64,000 bases of DNA. It comes from UBA1424 sp041654095 (GTDB lineage Bacteria > Bacillota_I > Bacilli_A > RFN20 > CAG-826). Below the pieces are notes generated by a model. It was given only the letters and a program-made list of their open reading frames with translations. It ran no database searches and was not told where the DNA came from. Made by a program: the position numbers and the translations under genes. Positions 1 through 7,882 of this stretch are shown piece by piece; position 1 is the first letter of the stretch; every line of letters begins with the position of its first letter. The DNA lies in contig JBAZED010000004.1 of the NCBI GenBank assembly GCA_041654095.1, forward strand, positions 23,391 to 87,390, in the 5' to 3' direction.

Positions 1-734
1 GCGATATCGTGCGGGGCAAGTCCACGGACCACGACCAGAGGCCGATCGGCTACTTGCTCAATTCCGACAGCCATCGCGAAGGTTTTAAATATTGTTACAA
101 CGGTTCTTCTTTTGAGAAATATTTGACGCGCCGCTTTCTCGATCCCCAGCAGTCGATCAACTATGTCGAGTGCCACGATAACGGCACGATTTACGACAAG
201 CTCGAAATCGCCCTCCCCGACGAGAGCCACGAAGCCCGCTTAGCCCGAATCAAGATGATCAACGCCGCCGTCTTAACCTCTTATGGCGTGCCCTTTATCC
301 ATATGGGCCAGGAGATTGGACTGAGCAAAAAGAACCATCAAAACACCTATAAGGCCGGCGACGACTACAACAAGATGCGCTACGACGTTTTGGATGAGCG
401 TTTTGCGATGTTTAAATACGTTCAAGACGCCATCAAATTGCGGAAATCGCTAACTTTTCTCCAAGAGGCGGATCTCGACAGAATAGAACGATCTGTGTCC
501 TTTGAAGACCTCGATAATAACGCGCTGAAGATTTCTTACGATTTATGTGGCTATCGGAGTGCTTTCAAGGCGTTTTCCATCTTTATCAATCCGAGTTCTG
601 AGACCCTCTATTACGACCTCGACGATTATCATCAAGTTCTCTTCGCCAGCGGGGGCAACGTCCTATCTAGCGGAACGTACACCCAACATGTCATGATTAA
701 AGGAAGAGGCTTTATTATTTTAATATTAAAATAA
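1..734 (+). CDS. Type I pullulanase-like GH13 debranching enzyme, C-terminal part (5' end outside window)
   Basis: The frame is already open at the window edge (codons run from base 3), so this is the C-terminal 244 or so residues of a larger enzyme. A GH13 alpha-glucan debranching enzyme cleaves alpha-1,6 branches of glycogen, starch or pullulan. The segment NYVECHDN matches GH13 conserved region IV (usually VEAHDN or VESHDN), and IHMGQE followed by a lysine/asparagine-rich stretch ending in GDDYNKMRYD resembles the substrate-loop region typical of type I pullulanases. The last 80 residues look like the C-terminal beta domain. It ends in TAA at 732-734 with no clear terminator. The Cys in region IV is slightly unusual. 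Family is fairly certain; the exact substrate is not, since the nucleophile region lies upstream. Confidence 0.8.
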   Translation, partial: DIVRGKSTDHDQRPIGYLLNSDSHREGFKYCYNGSSFEKYLTRRFLDPQQSINYVECHDNGTIYDKLEIALPDESHEARLARIKMINAAVLTSYGVPFIHMGQEIGLSKKNHQNTYKAGDDYNKMRYDVLDERFAMFKYVQDAIKLRKSLTFLQEADLDRIERSVSFEDLDNNALKISYDLCGYRSAFKAFSIFINPSSETLYYDLDDYHQVLFASGGNVLSSGTYTQHVMIKGRGFIILILK

Positions 735-792
735 AACATGGGAATTTTACCTGCAGCCAACCTTATAAAATAAAGCTGGGGGTAACCTAATT

Positions 793-1080
793 ATGATATC
801 TGATGTCTTTCTAACCGGTCGTCTATCCGAGCCGATCAACGGGACGATCCGCGTCGTTGAAATCGATCGTATGGTTCCCGAACACGGCAAATTCATCGTC
901 GACAAAATTCCGGTCTTGTACTGGAGTCAAGAGCCGCATTCGCGGTTCATGAAACTGGCCGATGGCACCCTCGTCGTCATTCGCGGCCGGATTCAATTCG
1001 AGAAGCCATTTGGTCTGATTATCGTCGCGGAACAACTTGCAATTTTGGGACAAAATCGATTAAATGATATAGGGGGCTAG
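793..1080 (+). CDS. Small SSB-like OB-fold protein (hypothetical)
   Basis: A 95-residue protein with the look of a minimal single-stranded-DNA-binding OB fold: an N-terminal VFLTGRL strand like the start of SSB proteins, an IPVLYW strand in the middle, then GTLVVIRGRIQ and a final LIIVAEQLAIL strand, the usual place of the SSB beta-strands around LVVEGRL. There is no acidic C-terminal tail as in canonical SSB, and it is shorter than the roughly 110-170 residues of typical SSBs. A GGGGGT ribosome site lies just before the ATG. It is followed 5 bases later by plsC, so both are probably on one transcript. The call rests on pattern resemblance only; it may be a lineage-specific OB-fold protein with another ligand. 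Confidence 0.5.
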   Translation: MISDVFLTGRLSEPINGTIRVVEIDRMVPEHGKFIVDKIPVLYWSQEPHSRFMKLADGTLVVIRGRIQFEKPFGLIIVAEQLAILGQNRLNDIGG

Positions 1081-1085
1081 CGCGC

Positions 1086-1856
1086 GTGCTCAAATACCTT
1101 AGATTAATCCTCGTCTGCGGACCACGCATCTTGTGGTCTTATTTCGTTTGGATGATCAAGTACGCCCGGCATCCGGAACGCTACCCGCTCGAGCAGCGCT
1201 ACCATCGCATTCGCCAACTCGTCCTCTTTGTCTTTCGCCGCTTTCACCTCGATCTGAAAATTGCGGATGCCAAGTATTTTACTGAGCATGAGGAGCCATG
1301 TGTCGTCTACTCCAATCACACTTCGTATCTCGATCCGCTCCTCCTCATCGCCATCTCTGAAAAACCGCTGACCTTCGTCGCTAAAAAAGAAGCGATGAAG
1401 TTTCCCTTTATCGGCAAAGTCGTCGCCGCTTTAGACGGCATTTCGATGAATCGCGAGGATTTGCGCGAGCAGCTCGTCGCCATCGACCATGCCGTCAAGC
1501 TCATCGAAAGCGGGCGGAATATCGCCATCTTTCCCGAAGGGACGCGCAGCAAGTATCCCGAGAGGCCCCTCGCCAAATTTAAGCCGGGCGCCTTTAAATT
1601 GTCGTATCGCACCGGCGCTGCGATCATTCCCTGCGCGTTTTACGGAACCTTTCGGCCCTTGAGCTCGAAGTCCAAGCTCAAAGTCTATCCGATTTGGATT
1701 CGCTTCTTCGAACCGATTACCAAAAATGATTTTTTGCAGATTAATACCGTCCATATCGCCCCGATCGTCCAAGAGAAAATCCAACGCGAAATCGATGACG
1801 TGATGCGCGAACAAGATCGCCAATATCTGGAAAAGCTCGCAATAACCTCTAAATAA
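1086..1856 (+). CDS. plsC: 1-acyl-sn-glycerol-3-phosphate acyltransferase
   Basis: Adds the second acyl chain to lysophosphatidic acid to make phosphatidic acid at the inner face of the membrane. The 256-residue protein has a hydrophobic N-terminus (about residues 4-28), the acyltransferase motif NHTSYLD (NHx4D; His78 and Asp83) and the second motif FPEGTR at 149-154, followed by PCAFYG, all in the family spacing. The start is a GTG at 1086 preceded by AGGGGG; there is no better start nearby. plsY, the enzyme for the first acylation, lies at the other end of the window. Converges on rsmF with only 9 bases between stop codons. Confidence 0.92.
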   Translation: MLKYLRLILVCGPRILWSYFVWMIKYARHPERYPLEQRYHRIRQLVLFVFRRFHLDLKIADAKYFTEHEEPCVVYSNHTSYLDPLLLIAISEKPLTFVAKKEAMKFPFIGKVVAALDGISMNREDLREQLVAIDHAVKLIESGRNIAIFPEGTRSKYPERPLAKFKPGAFKLSYRTGAAIIPCAFYGTFRPLSSKSKLKVYPIWIRFFEPITKNDFLQINTVHIAPIVQEKIQREIDDVMREQDRQYLEKLAITSK

Positions 1857-1865
1857 GGATGTGAA

Positions 1866-3155
1866 TTACCTTCGTCTAAGGCCTTTTGGAAGAAGGTTTT
1901 TTAACTGGCCTCCGACGGCGTGGACAAAACCGGCATTGAGTCGGTCGTACGAAACGAGATGATAGCCTTTCGCACATTCTTTTGATAGAACTTCGCCGGC
2001 CGTGTAGTTCGCAAAATCCACCGTGCTTAACTCGATGCTCCGCGCCGCATCCCGAAAATGGGCGAGGTGGTGGTTGGGTTTCGGCTTTCGATCGATGTCG
2101 TCGAAGGCGCGGACGCCATAGCGGATGATATTCAACTTGTTGATCGGTAGATAATAGTTGAGCGAATAGAGGGAATTGGCTATTTCGATATTCGCGCGCT
2201 TCGTTAAATTGTAGCCCTCTAGGATCTTGTTGAGTTTACCGCGATAGGCGATTTTCTGATACTTTGTTTTGGTCAGGGCACCGGGTTTGTGAATGAGGGC
2301 GATGAATTGCCCTTCGCCATCAAAATGCGACGGTAAAAAATAATAGGCATTTTCGAGAACCGGGCTTTCATATAGGGCATTAGTGTTTGAAATCTTCTCC
2401 AGATAGGCATCGCTACTCGCCAGCAAGTGGCCGATGATGTCTTCATTCTCTTCTTTGCTAAACGAGCACGTCGAATAGGCGAGAGAGCCACCCGGTTTGA
2501 GCATTGAGTAGGCGAGGCTAATCAAATTCAGCTGTTCTTTTTGACAAGCGATAACTTTGTTATACGTCCAGTCTTTCATCATCTTCTCGTCCTTGCGAAA
2601 CATGCCTGAACCGCTGCAGGGGGCATCGAGGATAATCTTGTCAAAAGTATCGAGATAGCCTCCATATAGTTTGGCGAAGTCATTATTGGTCACAACGACG
2701 TTAGCGAGGCCGAGGCGCTCGATGTTTTGGGAGAGGATGAGGGCGCGCGAGTGCGAGATGTCGTTAGCGATGACCAGCCCTTCATCTCCGGTCGATATAC
2801 TAGCTTGCGCGGTCTTGCCACCTGGGGCGGCGCATAAATCGAGGACGAAATCGCCAGGTCGAACGCTGAGGAGGGCGACGACGCTCATCGCGGCGGGCTC
2901 TTGAATGTAGTAAGCTCCGAGATCGTGGAGGTAGTGCTTGCCGAAATCATCTTCCTTTTTGTCGTAGAGATAGCCGTTAACGACGAGGGGATGAGGGCGG
3001 ATATTCGGGAATCGTCCATTAAATTCGCGTCCCGAGATTTTATTCGTGTTTAAAAGCAGACAATAAGTTCGCGGATTTCCCAAGGAAAGAATGATTTGAT
3101 CAACGATTTCCTTCGGGAAATGAGCGTGCAAATGAGCTGCAAAATCCATGCTCAT
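1866..3155 (-). CDS. rsmF: rRNA cytosine-C5 methyltransferase, RsmF/NOL1-NOP2-Sun family
   Basis: SAM-dependent 5-methylcytosine methyltransferase of the RsmF (YebU) branch. Motif I is DLCAAPGGKT (about residues 105-114); the two cysteines of the mechanism are both present, one in DAPCSGSGMF and one in YSTCSFSKEENE. The C-terminal 150 residues match the extra RNA-binding (PUA-like) region of the RsmF type, including HHLAHFRDA, and the total of 429 residues fits. The start at 3155 is followed by a second Met two codons in (3149); neither has a clear Shine-Dalgarno site on this strand, so the start is uncertain. It is divergent from pdp and convergent with plsC, and so is probably transcribed alone. 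Confidence 0.88.
   Translation of the reverse strand: MSMDFAAHLHAHFPKEIVDQIILSLGNPRTYCLLLNTNKISGREFNGRFPNIRPHPLVVNGYLYDKKEDDFGKHYLHDLGAYYIQEPAAMSVVALLSVRPGDFVLDLCAAPGGKTAQASISTGDEGLVIANDISHSRALILSQNIERLGLANVVVTNNDFAKLYGGYLDTFDKIILDAPCSGSGMFRKDEKMMKDWTYNKVIACQKEQLNLISLAYSMLKPGGSLAYSTCSFSKEENEDIIGHLLASSDAYLEKISNTNALYESPVLENAYYFLPSHFDGEGQFIALIHKPGALTKTKYQKIAYRGKLNKILEGYNLTKRANIEIANSLYSLNYYLPINKLNIIRYGVRAFDDIDRKPKPNHHLAHFRDAARSIELSTVDFANYTAGEVLSKECAKGYHLVSYDRLNAGFVHAVGGQLKNLLPKGLRRR
1868..1902 (+). terminator. Candidate terminator after plsC, inside the 3' end of rsmF
   Basis: ACCTTC (1868-1873) and GAAGGT (1892-1897) form a 6-bp stem with an 18-base loop that can fold further, followed by TTTTTT on the plus strand. 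It overlaps the last codons of the convergent rsmF gene. Short stem and long loop make this tentative. Confidence 0.4.
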
Positions 3156-3184
3156 AGTTTAGCAAGGAGGAGCGTAAAAAGATA

Positions 3185-3212
3185 TTAAAACATGTCTTTA
3201 ACATGTTATACT
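3185..3212 (+). promoter_or_regulatory. Promoter of pdp with a perfect inverted repeat between -35 and -10
   Basis: A -10 box TATACT (3207-3212) sits 16 bases after a weak -35 TTAAAA (3185-3190). Exactly between them is an inverted repeat, AACATGT - CTTTA - ACATGTT (3189-3207), whose right arm ends on the first base of the -10 box. The position suggests an operator for a repressor controlling the nucleoside-salvage gene; no regulator is identified. Confidence 0.55.
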
Positions 3213-3232
3213 AATTAACGAGGTAAAAGAGT

Positions 3233-4534
3233 ATGAGAATGGTAGATATCATCGTCAAAAAACGCGACGGAAAAGTGCTGACGAGAGAAGAGATTTCTTT
3301 TTTCGTAAGAGGCTATGTCGGCGGTTCGATTCCCGATTATCAAGTCAGCGCTTTAGCCATGGCGATCTTATTTCGCGGCATGAATAAAGAAGAGATTACG
3401 ATTTTGACCGACTTGATGATGCACAGCGGCGATATTATCGATCTGACTTCCATCAAGGGCGTCAAAGCCGATAAGCATTCGACCGGCGGCGTCGGCGATA
3501 AGACGAGTTTGGTCCTTGGACCAATGGTCGCGGCCTGTGGCGTTAAAGTCGCTAAGATGAGCGGTCGGGGTCTCGGCCACACCGGTGGGACTCTCGATAA
3601 GATGGAGTCGATTCCCGGCCTCAAAATTGCCATTCCCGAAGATCAATTCATCCGCCAAGTTAACGAAGTTGGTCTGGCCATCGTCGGGCAGACCGGCCAT
3701 CTAGTTCCGGCCGATAAAAAACTATATTCGTTGCGCGATGTGACTGGAACCGTCGAATCAATCCCGTTAATCGCCTCTTCCGTCATGTCGAAAAAACTCG
3801 CCAGCGGCAGCGATACGATCCTGCTCGATGTTAAATTCGGGAGCGGGGCTTTTATGAAAGATTTAACTAGCGCTCGCGAACTCGCGCGGACGATGGTCGA
3901 TATCGGCGATGGTTTAGGGCGCGACACGAGAGCGATTCTCACCGATATGGAGCAGCCTCTCGGGCTGGCCGTCGGCAATGCGCTGGAAGTCAAGGAAGCC
4001 ATCGATACTCTGCACGGCAAAGGTCCTCACGACCTCGTTGAACTCTGCCTCGCAGCCGGAGCGATCATGCTCGAGCAAGCCAAGGTTGTCACCGATCTCG
4101 ATAAAGGTCGCAAGATGCTTGAAAAAGCCATCGCTGACGGTTCAGCTTTTAATAAATTAAAAGATATGGTCAAAGCTCAGGGAGGCGACGCCTCTTATCT
4201 CGACCATCCCGAGAAATTTCCCCTCTCGAAACACATCGTCGAAATCCGCTCCGCTAACGAGGGCTATGTCCGCCGCATCGAAGCTTTGGAAATCGGCGAG
4301 TCGGCCATGCGCCTCGGCGCCGGGCGGGAAACGTATGATGATGTCATCGATATGTCGGCCGGCATCGTCTTAAGCAAGAAAGTCGGGGACCGCGTTCAAA
4401 AAGGCGACGTCCTCGGCACCGTCCATACGAATAAAGACGACTTCGCTGCGATTCTCGACGATATTCAAAGAGCCTTCAAATTATCCAGTAAGAAATTGGA
4501 ACCATTACCCATCGTTCACGATTACATCCGATAA
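3233..4534 (+). CDS. pdp: Pyrimidine-nucleoside phosphorylase
   Basis: Phosphorolysis of uridine and thymidine (and deoxyuridine) to base plus (deoxy)ribose-1-phosphate in nucleoside salvage. The 433-residue length is exactly that of the Bacillus-type enzyme. The signature KHSTGGVGDKTSL (81-93) forms the phosphate-binding loop, and SGRGLGHTGGTLDKMES follows, both diagnostic of the thymidine/pyrimidine phosphorylase family; the C-terminal domain carries GAGRETYDD and the GDRVQKGD motif. RBS GAGGT lies about 8 bases before ATG 3233; a second ATG at 3239 would remove two residues. deoC and cdd, which act in the same salvage route, lie far downstream in the window. dtd starts 2 bases after the stop. 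Confidence 0.95.
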   Translation: MRMVDIIVKKRDGKVLTREEISFFVRGYVGGSIPDYQVSALAMAILFRGMNKEEITILTDLMMHSGDIIDLTSIKGVKADKHSTGGVGDKTSLVLGPMVAACGVKVAKMSGRGLGHTGGTLDKMESIPGLKIAIPEDQFIRQVNEVGLAIVGQTGHLVPADKKLYSLRDVTGTVESIPLIASSVMSKKLASGSDTILLDVKFGSGAFMKDLTSARELARTMVDIGDGLGRDTRAILTDMEQPLGLAVGNALEVKEAIDTLHGKGPHDLVELCLAAGAIMLEQAKVVTDLDKGRKMLEKAIADGSAFNKLKDMVKAQGGDASYLDHPEKFPLSKHIVEIRSANEGYVRRIEALEIGESAMRLGAGRETYDDVIDMSAGIVLSKKVGDRVQKGDVLGTVHTNKDDFAAILDDIQRAFKLSSKKLEPLPIVHDYIR

Positions 4535-4536
4535 AC

Positions 4537-4983
4537 ATGCGCATCATCGTCCAAAACGTCATCGACGCCCATCTTTCGATAGACAATCGCCAGCTTTGTG
4601 CGATTGATCGAGGTTATGTTTTACTCGTCGGTTTCACAGCGGGCGACAGTGGAGATGTCGTGAACAAAATGGTCGATAAAATCGTTAGAATGCGCGTTTT
4701 TCAAGACGAAAACGGAAAGACCAACCTTGCGATCGGCGATGTGCAAGGCGCGATTTTGGCCGTGCCTCAATTCACGCTTTACGCCGATTTATCCGGCGGT
4801 CGGCGCCCCTCATTCACCAAAGTTTTGAATCCGGATGACGCCGAGCGCTTGTTCGACCATTTCGTCGAATCCCTAAAAGCATCTTATGCTGATGTTTGTT
4901 CGGGTGTGTTCGGCGCCGACATGAAAGTCAATTTAACAAACGACGGCCCGTTTACCTTAATTCTCGATTCGGAGGATTTATAA
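4537..4983 (+). CDS. dtd: D-aminoacyl-tRNA deacylase
   Basis: Removes D-amino acids (and Gly from tRNA-Ala) mischarged on tRNAs, as a translation proofreading factor. The 148-residue length and order of motifs fit the DTD family: LLVGFTAGD near residue 30, the QFTL motif, GRRPSF, and the cross-subunit Gly-cisPro motif in NDGPFT near the C-terminus. One deviation is visible: the usual SQFTL motif reads PQFTL here, so the conserved Ser is Pro, and the usual NxGPVT reads GPFT. The gene follows the pdp stop after 2 bases and precedes mnmA by 4, so the three are likely cotranscribed. Confidence 0.92.
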   Translation: MRIIVQNVIDAHLSIDNRQLCAIDRGYVLLVGFTAGDSGDVVNKMVDKIVRMRVFQDENGKTNLAIGDVQGAILAVPQFTLYADLSGGRRPSFTKVLNPDDAERLFDHFVESLKASYADVCSGVFGADMKVNLTNDGPFTLILDSEDL

Positions 4984-4987
4984 CCTC

Positions 4988-6124
4988 ATGACAACGCGAG
5001 TCATGCTCGGCTTATCGGGGGGAGTCGATTCGGCGGTCGCCGCCTATTTGCTTAAAGAGCAGGGTTATGAAGTCATCGCCTGTTTCATGCGCAACTGGGA
5101 CGCGATGGCGAATAACGACTATCTCGGAAATCCGACCATCGACGATGAACAATGCCCTCAAGAGAAAGATTACGACGATGCTGTGAGCGTCGCCAAGACT
5201 CTAGATATTCCCCTTCTCCGCATCGACTTCGTCAAAGAGTATTGGGATGATGTTTTTACTTATTTTCTATATGAATACAAAGAGGGAAGAACACCAAATC
5301 CCGATGTTTTTTGCAATAAATACATCAAATTTGAGGCTTTTTATCAGTTTGCACTCAAAAACGATTGCCAATTAATCGCGATGGGGCACTACGCCAAGCG
5401 GGTCGAAGTCGATGGTCATTTCTATCTGGAAAAAGCCAAAGACCAAAATAAGGATCAATCTTATTTTTTATCGCAGCTCAGCGAGCGGCAGATATCCGCT
5501 TGCCTCTTCCCGCTCGGCGCTATCAACAAAGATGAAGTTCGGAGAATCGCCCATCAGCTAAATCTATCTGTCGCTGCCAAAAAGGATTCGACCGGCATCT
5601 GCTTCATCGGCGAGCGGCATTTTAAGCAGTTCTTGCACAATTACTTGCCGGCGCAAAAAGGGCCGATTATCGATATCGCCACAAATCGAGTCGTCGGCTC
5701 GCATTCCGGGGCGATGTATTACACGATCGGCCAGCATCGCGGACTCGGGATCGGCGGCATCGCCGATCAGGACTCGCAAGGGTGGTTCGTCGTGAAGAAA
5801 GACGTTCATAGTAATATTGTCTACGTCGCGAGCGGAGCGCAGAATCCTTATCTGTACTCTGATTATTGTTTAATAACAAAGTTAAATGAGTATGCTCATT
5901 ATTCCTTGGACAATAGAACTCTCAAGGCGAAGTTTCGCTATCGTTCCGCCGATGTCGATGTCTATCTCGAACGGATCGGCGAGGATACTCTCAAAGCCAA
6001 TTTCGTTCAAAAACAAAAAGCCATCGCGACAGGCCAGGCGGCCGTTTTTTACGATGGCTCGAGAATGGTGGGTGGCGGTCTCATCAGCGAAGTCTACGCG
6101 GATGGGAAACGCATCGATAAATAG
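4988..6124 (+). CDS. mnmA: tRNA-specific 2-thiouridylase
   Basis: Makes the 2-thio group of s2U34 in Lys, Glu and Gln tRNAs with sulfur from a cysteine desulfurase. The ATP pyrophosphatase P-loop is GLSGGVDSA (8-16); the two catalytic cysteines are visible at Cys109 (NPDVFCNKYIKF) and Cys205 (STGICFIGER), and GHYAKR lies between them. The 378-residue length is normal. In Bacillus relatives mnmA also lies not far from alaS, as here. The stop codon is 1 base from the end of the convergent ABC ATPase gene. Confidence 0.95.
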   Translation: MTTRVMLGLSGGVDSAVAAYLLKEQGYEVIACFMRNWDAMANNDYLGNPTIDDEQCPQEKDYDDAVSVAKTLDIPLLRIDFVKEYWDDVFTYFLYEYKEGRTPNPDVFCNKYIKFEAFYQFALKNDCQLIAMGHYAKRVEVDGHFYLEKAKDQNKDQSYFLSQLSERQISACLFPLGAINKDEVRRIAHQLNLSVAAKKDSTGICFIGERHFKQFLHNYLPAQKGPIIDIATNRVVGSHSGAMYYTIGQHRGLGIGGIADQDSQGWFVVKKDVHSNIVYVASGAQNPYLYSDYCLITKLNEYAHYSLDNRTLKAKFRYRSADVDVYLERIGEDTLKANFVQKQKAIATGQAAVFYDGSRMVGGGLISEVYADGKRIDK

Positions 6125-6125
6125 A

Positions 6126-6926
6126 TCATTTATTTAAGATGACGGTATCCGGCAGGACATCGCCGGTTTTTTCACTGAATCTAGTGATGAGCTGTTCGAC
6201 GGTCAGATGGGCTTTTTCGTCATCGCGGCAGTCGAAGATGATTTTACCATCCGCCATCATGATGAGACGGTTACCGTAGCGAATCGCATCGCGCATATTA
6301 TGCGTGACCATGATCGTCGTCAGATTCGCTTTGCGAATGATGTCGTCGGTGATGCGCATGACGATTTTGGCGGTCTCGGGGTCGAGAGCGGCGGTGTGCT
6401 CGTCAAGGAGAAGCAGGCGAGGGCTGTTCATCGTCGCCATCGTAATAGTGATCGATTGACGTTGTCCGCCCGAAAGGTTTTTCATGCGCTCGCTGAGGCG
6501 CGATTCTAATCCTAATTCCAAAGGTTGAAGGATTTTTTCAAAGTAGGTGCGAGACCTCTTTTTTAAACCCCAGCGCAGCGTGGCTCCCTTGCCGCGTTGA
6601 TGGGCCAAGAACATGTTTTCTTCGACCATCATGTCGCCGATTGTCCCGACTGTCGGGTCTTGAAAGACGCGGCCGATGAAGCGCGAGCGGCGGTGGTTTT
6701 TCATCGTGACGATATTGGTGCCATCCAATAGAATTTGTCCGTCATCAGGGGCGACCGAACCAGCTATCAAGTTTAGCAACGTCGATTTACCAGAGCCGTT
6801 GGATCCGATAATGGTGATAAAATCACCATCAGCAATTGAAAGATCGAGGTGGTTGATGGCGTGTTTATCGTTGCTCGCCTGACCTTCGAGGATGAAGGTT
6901 TTGTCGAGATTGATGATATCAAGCAT
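6126..6926 (-). CDS. ABC transporter ATP-binding protein (TrpX-type importer)
   Basis: Cytoplasmic ATPase of the importer encoded by this gene and the two upstream ones. Walker A is GSNGSGKST (41-49), the ABC signature is LSGGQRQ (151-157), Walker B is LLLLDEHTAALD (from 171), and the switch His follows in MVTHN. The 266-residue size is typical. Its ATG (6924-6926) overlaps the permease stop by 8 bases, so translation is coupled. ATPases next to ABC_sub_bind-family receptors (the TrpXYZ type) transport amino acids or other small molecules; the substrate here cannot be read from the sequence. Confidence 0.93.
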   Translation of the reverse strand: MLDIINLDKTFILEGQASNDKHAINHLDLSIADGDFITIIGSNGSGKSTLLNLIAGSVAPDDGQILLDGTNIVTMKNHRRSRFIGRVFQDPTVGTIGDMMVEENMFLAHQRGKGATLRWGLKKRSRTYFEKILQPLELGLESRLSERMKNLSGGQRQSITITMATMNSPRLLLLDEHTAALDPETAKIVMRITDDIIRKANLTTIMVTHNMRDAIRYGNRLIMMADGKIIFDCRDDEKAHLTVEQLITRFSEKTGDVLPDTVILNK

Positions 6927-7878
6927 GGGATTCGGCCCTCCTTGCTTTCAGCTTCTTCCTCAGGTTTTTGAAACTCTTTTTAAAGAGCGGAATGCAGAGG
7001 ATGAGAATGAAGAGGAGCGCTTGAACAAGCTTGAGATAACCGTTATCTTCGAGAACGCGCATCGCTAAGTTGACGACGAGTTGGTAGGCGAACGAACCGA
7101 CCAGAACGCTGAGCAAGCTAATTGCGAAATTCGGTTTGCCGTAGAGCATGATGGCTTCGCCTAAAAGAACACTCGCCAAAGCGATGACGATCGTTCCTTG
7201 GCCAAATGTCGAATCGGAATTGCGCATAAATTGTGCGAAGAGCGAACCGCTCATCGCGACGATGGCGTTGCTGATGACCAGCCCCATAATGACGCGGCTG
7301 TCGGTGTTTATTCCTTGAGCGCGACTCATTATTTTGTTTTTACCGGTGGCTCGAATCGTAATGCCGAGCTCGGTTCCAAAGAACCAATAAAGAGCAGCGA
7401 TGATGAGACCGACGACGAAAAAGCTCGTCAAAATGATACCCCATTCGCCTAATAAACCGCGAAAGAAAGTGAAAATAGTCGTGCTGTTGGACGGTAAGCG
7501 AACAACACCGACAAAATCTCCAATTTGACTGTAAGATTTCAGCGAATTGGTAATGCCATTCAAAAGTTGTGAAAGCGGGATGCAAATGACCATCGTGATA
7601 ATGCCGGCCAAAAGAGATGGGATGCGCAGCTTAGTGTGCAGCACGGAAGTCAATAGGCCCATGATGCCGCCGGCGATAAAGGCGATTAAGACGGCGACGG
7701 CAGGTGGAACTCCGAGGGCAATCATCAAGACTGTGACCGCGCCGCCAAGAGGGAAGGCGCCTTCGGCGCCAAGATCGGCGATGTTCAAAACTCGATAGGC
7801 GATAAACACGCCGATGCCCAAGAGAGCGTAGATCAACCCTATATGAAGCGAATTTGTTAAAATATTGTAGACGATCAT
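6919..7878 (-). CDS. ABC transporter permease (BPD_transp_2 family)
   Basis: Integral membrane subunit of the importer, about 319 residues with roughly eight or nine hydrophobic segments, a LRIPSLLAGI stretch, and the conserved EAA-like region LGITIRATGKNKIMSRAQGI typical of branched-chain amino-acid/TrpX-type permeases. I start it at the Met of MIVYNILTNS (7876-7878), which is 4 bases after the receptor gene stop; an in-frame start further up (to 7914) would overlap the receptor gene by 32 bases and add a charged, non-membrane stretch. The Shine-Dalgarno site is weak for either start, suggesting translational coupling. Confidence 0.88.
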   Translation of the reverse strand: MIVYNILTNSLHIGLIYALLGIGVFIAYRVLNIADLGAEGAFPLGGAVTVLMIALGVPPAVAVLIAFIAGGIMGLLTSVLHTKLRIPSLLAGIITMVICIPLSQLLNGITNSLKSYSQIGDFVGVVRLPSNSTTIFTFFRGLLGEWGIILTSFFVVGLIIAALYWFFGTELGITIRATGKNKIMSRAQGINTDSRVIMGLVISNAIVAMSGSLFAQFMRNSDSTFGQGTIVIALASVLLGEAIMLYGKPNFAISLLSVLVGSFAYQLVVNLAMRVLEDNGYLKLVQALLFILILCIPLFKKSFKNLRKKLKARRAESHA

Positions 7879-7882
7879 CGGT

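Noticed and set aside
1431..1823. Antisense ORF of 130 residues opposite plsC, and many like it opposite other genes
   Set aside because: They are mirror frames of genes with clear families; no ribosome site, no recognised motif, and composition follows the sense gene.
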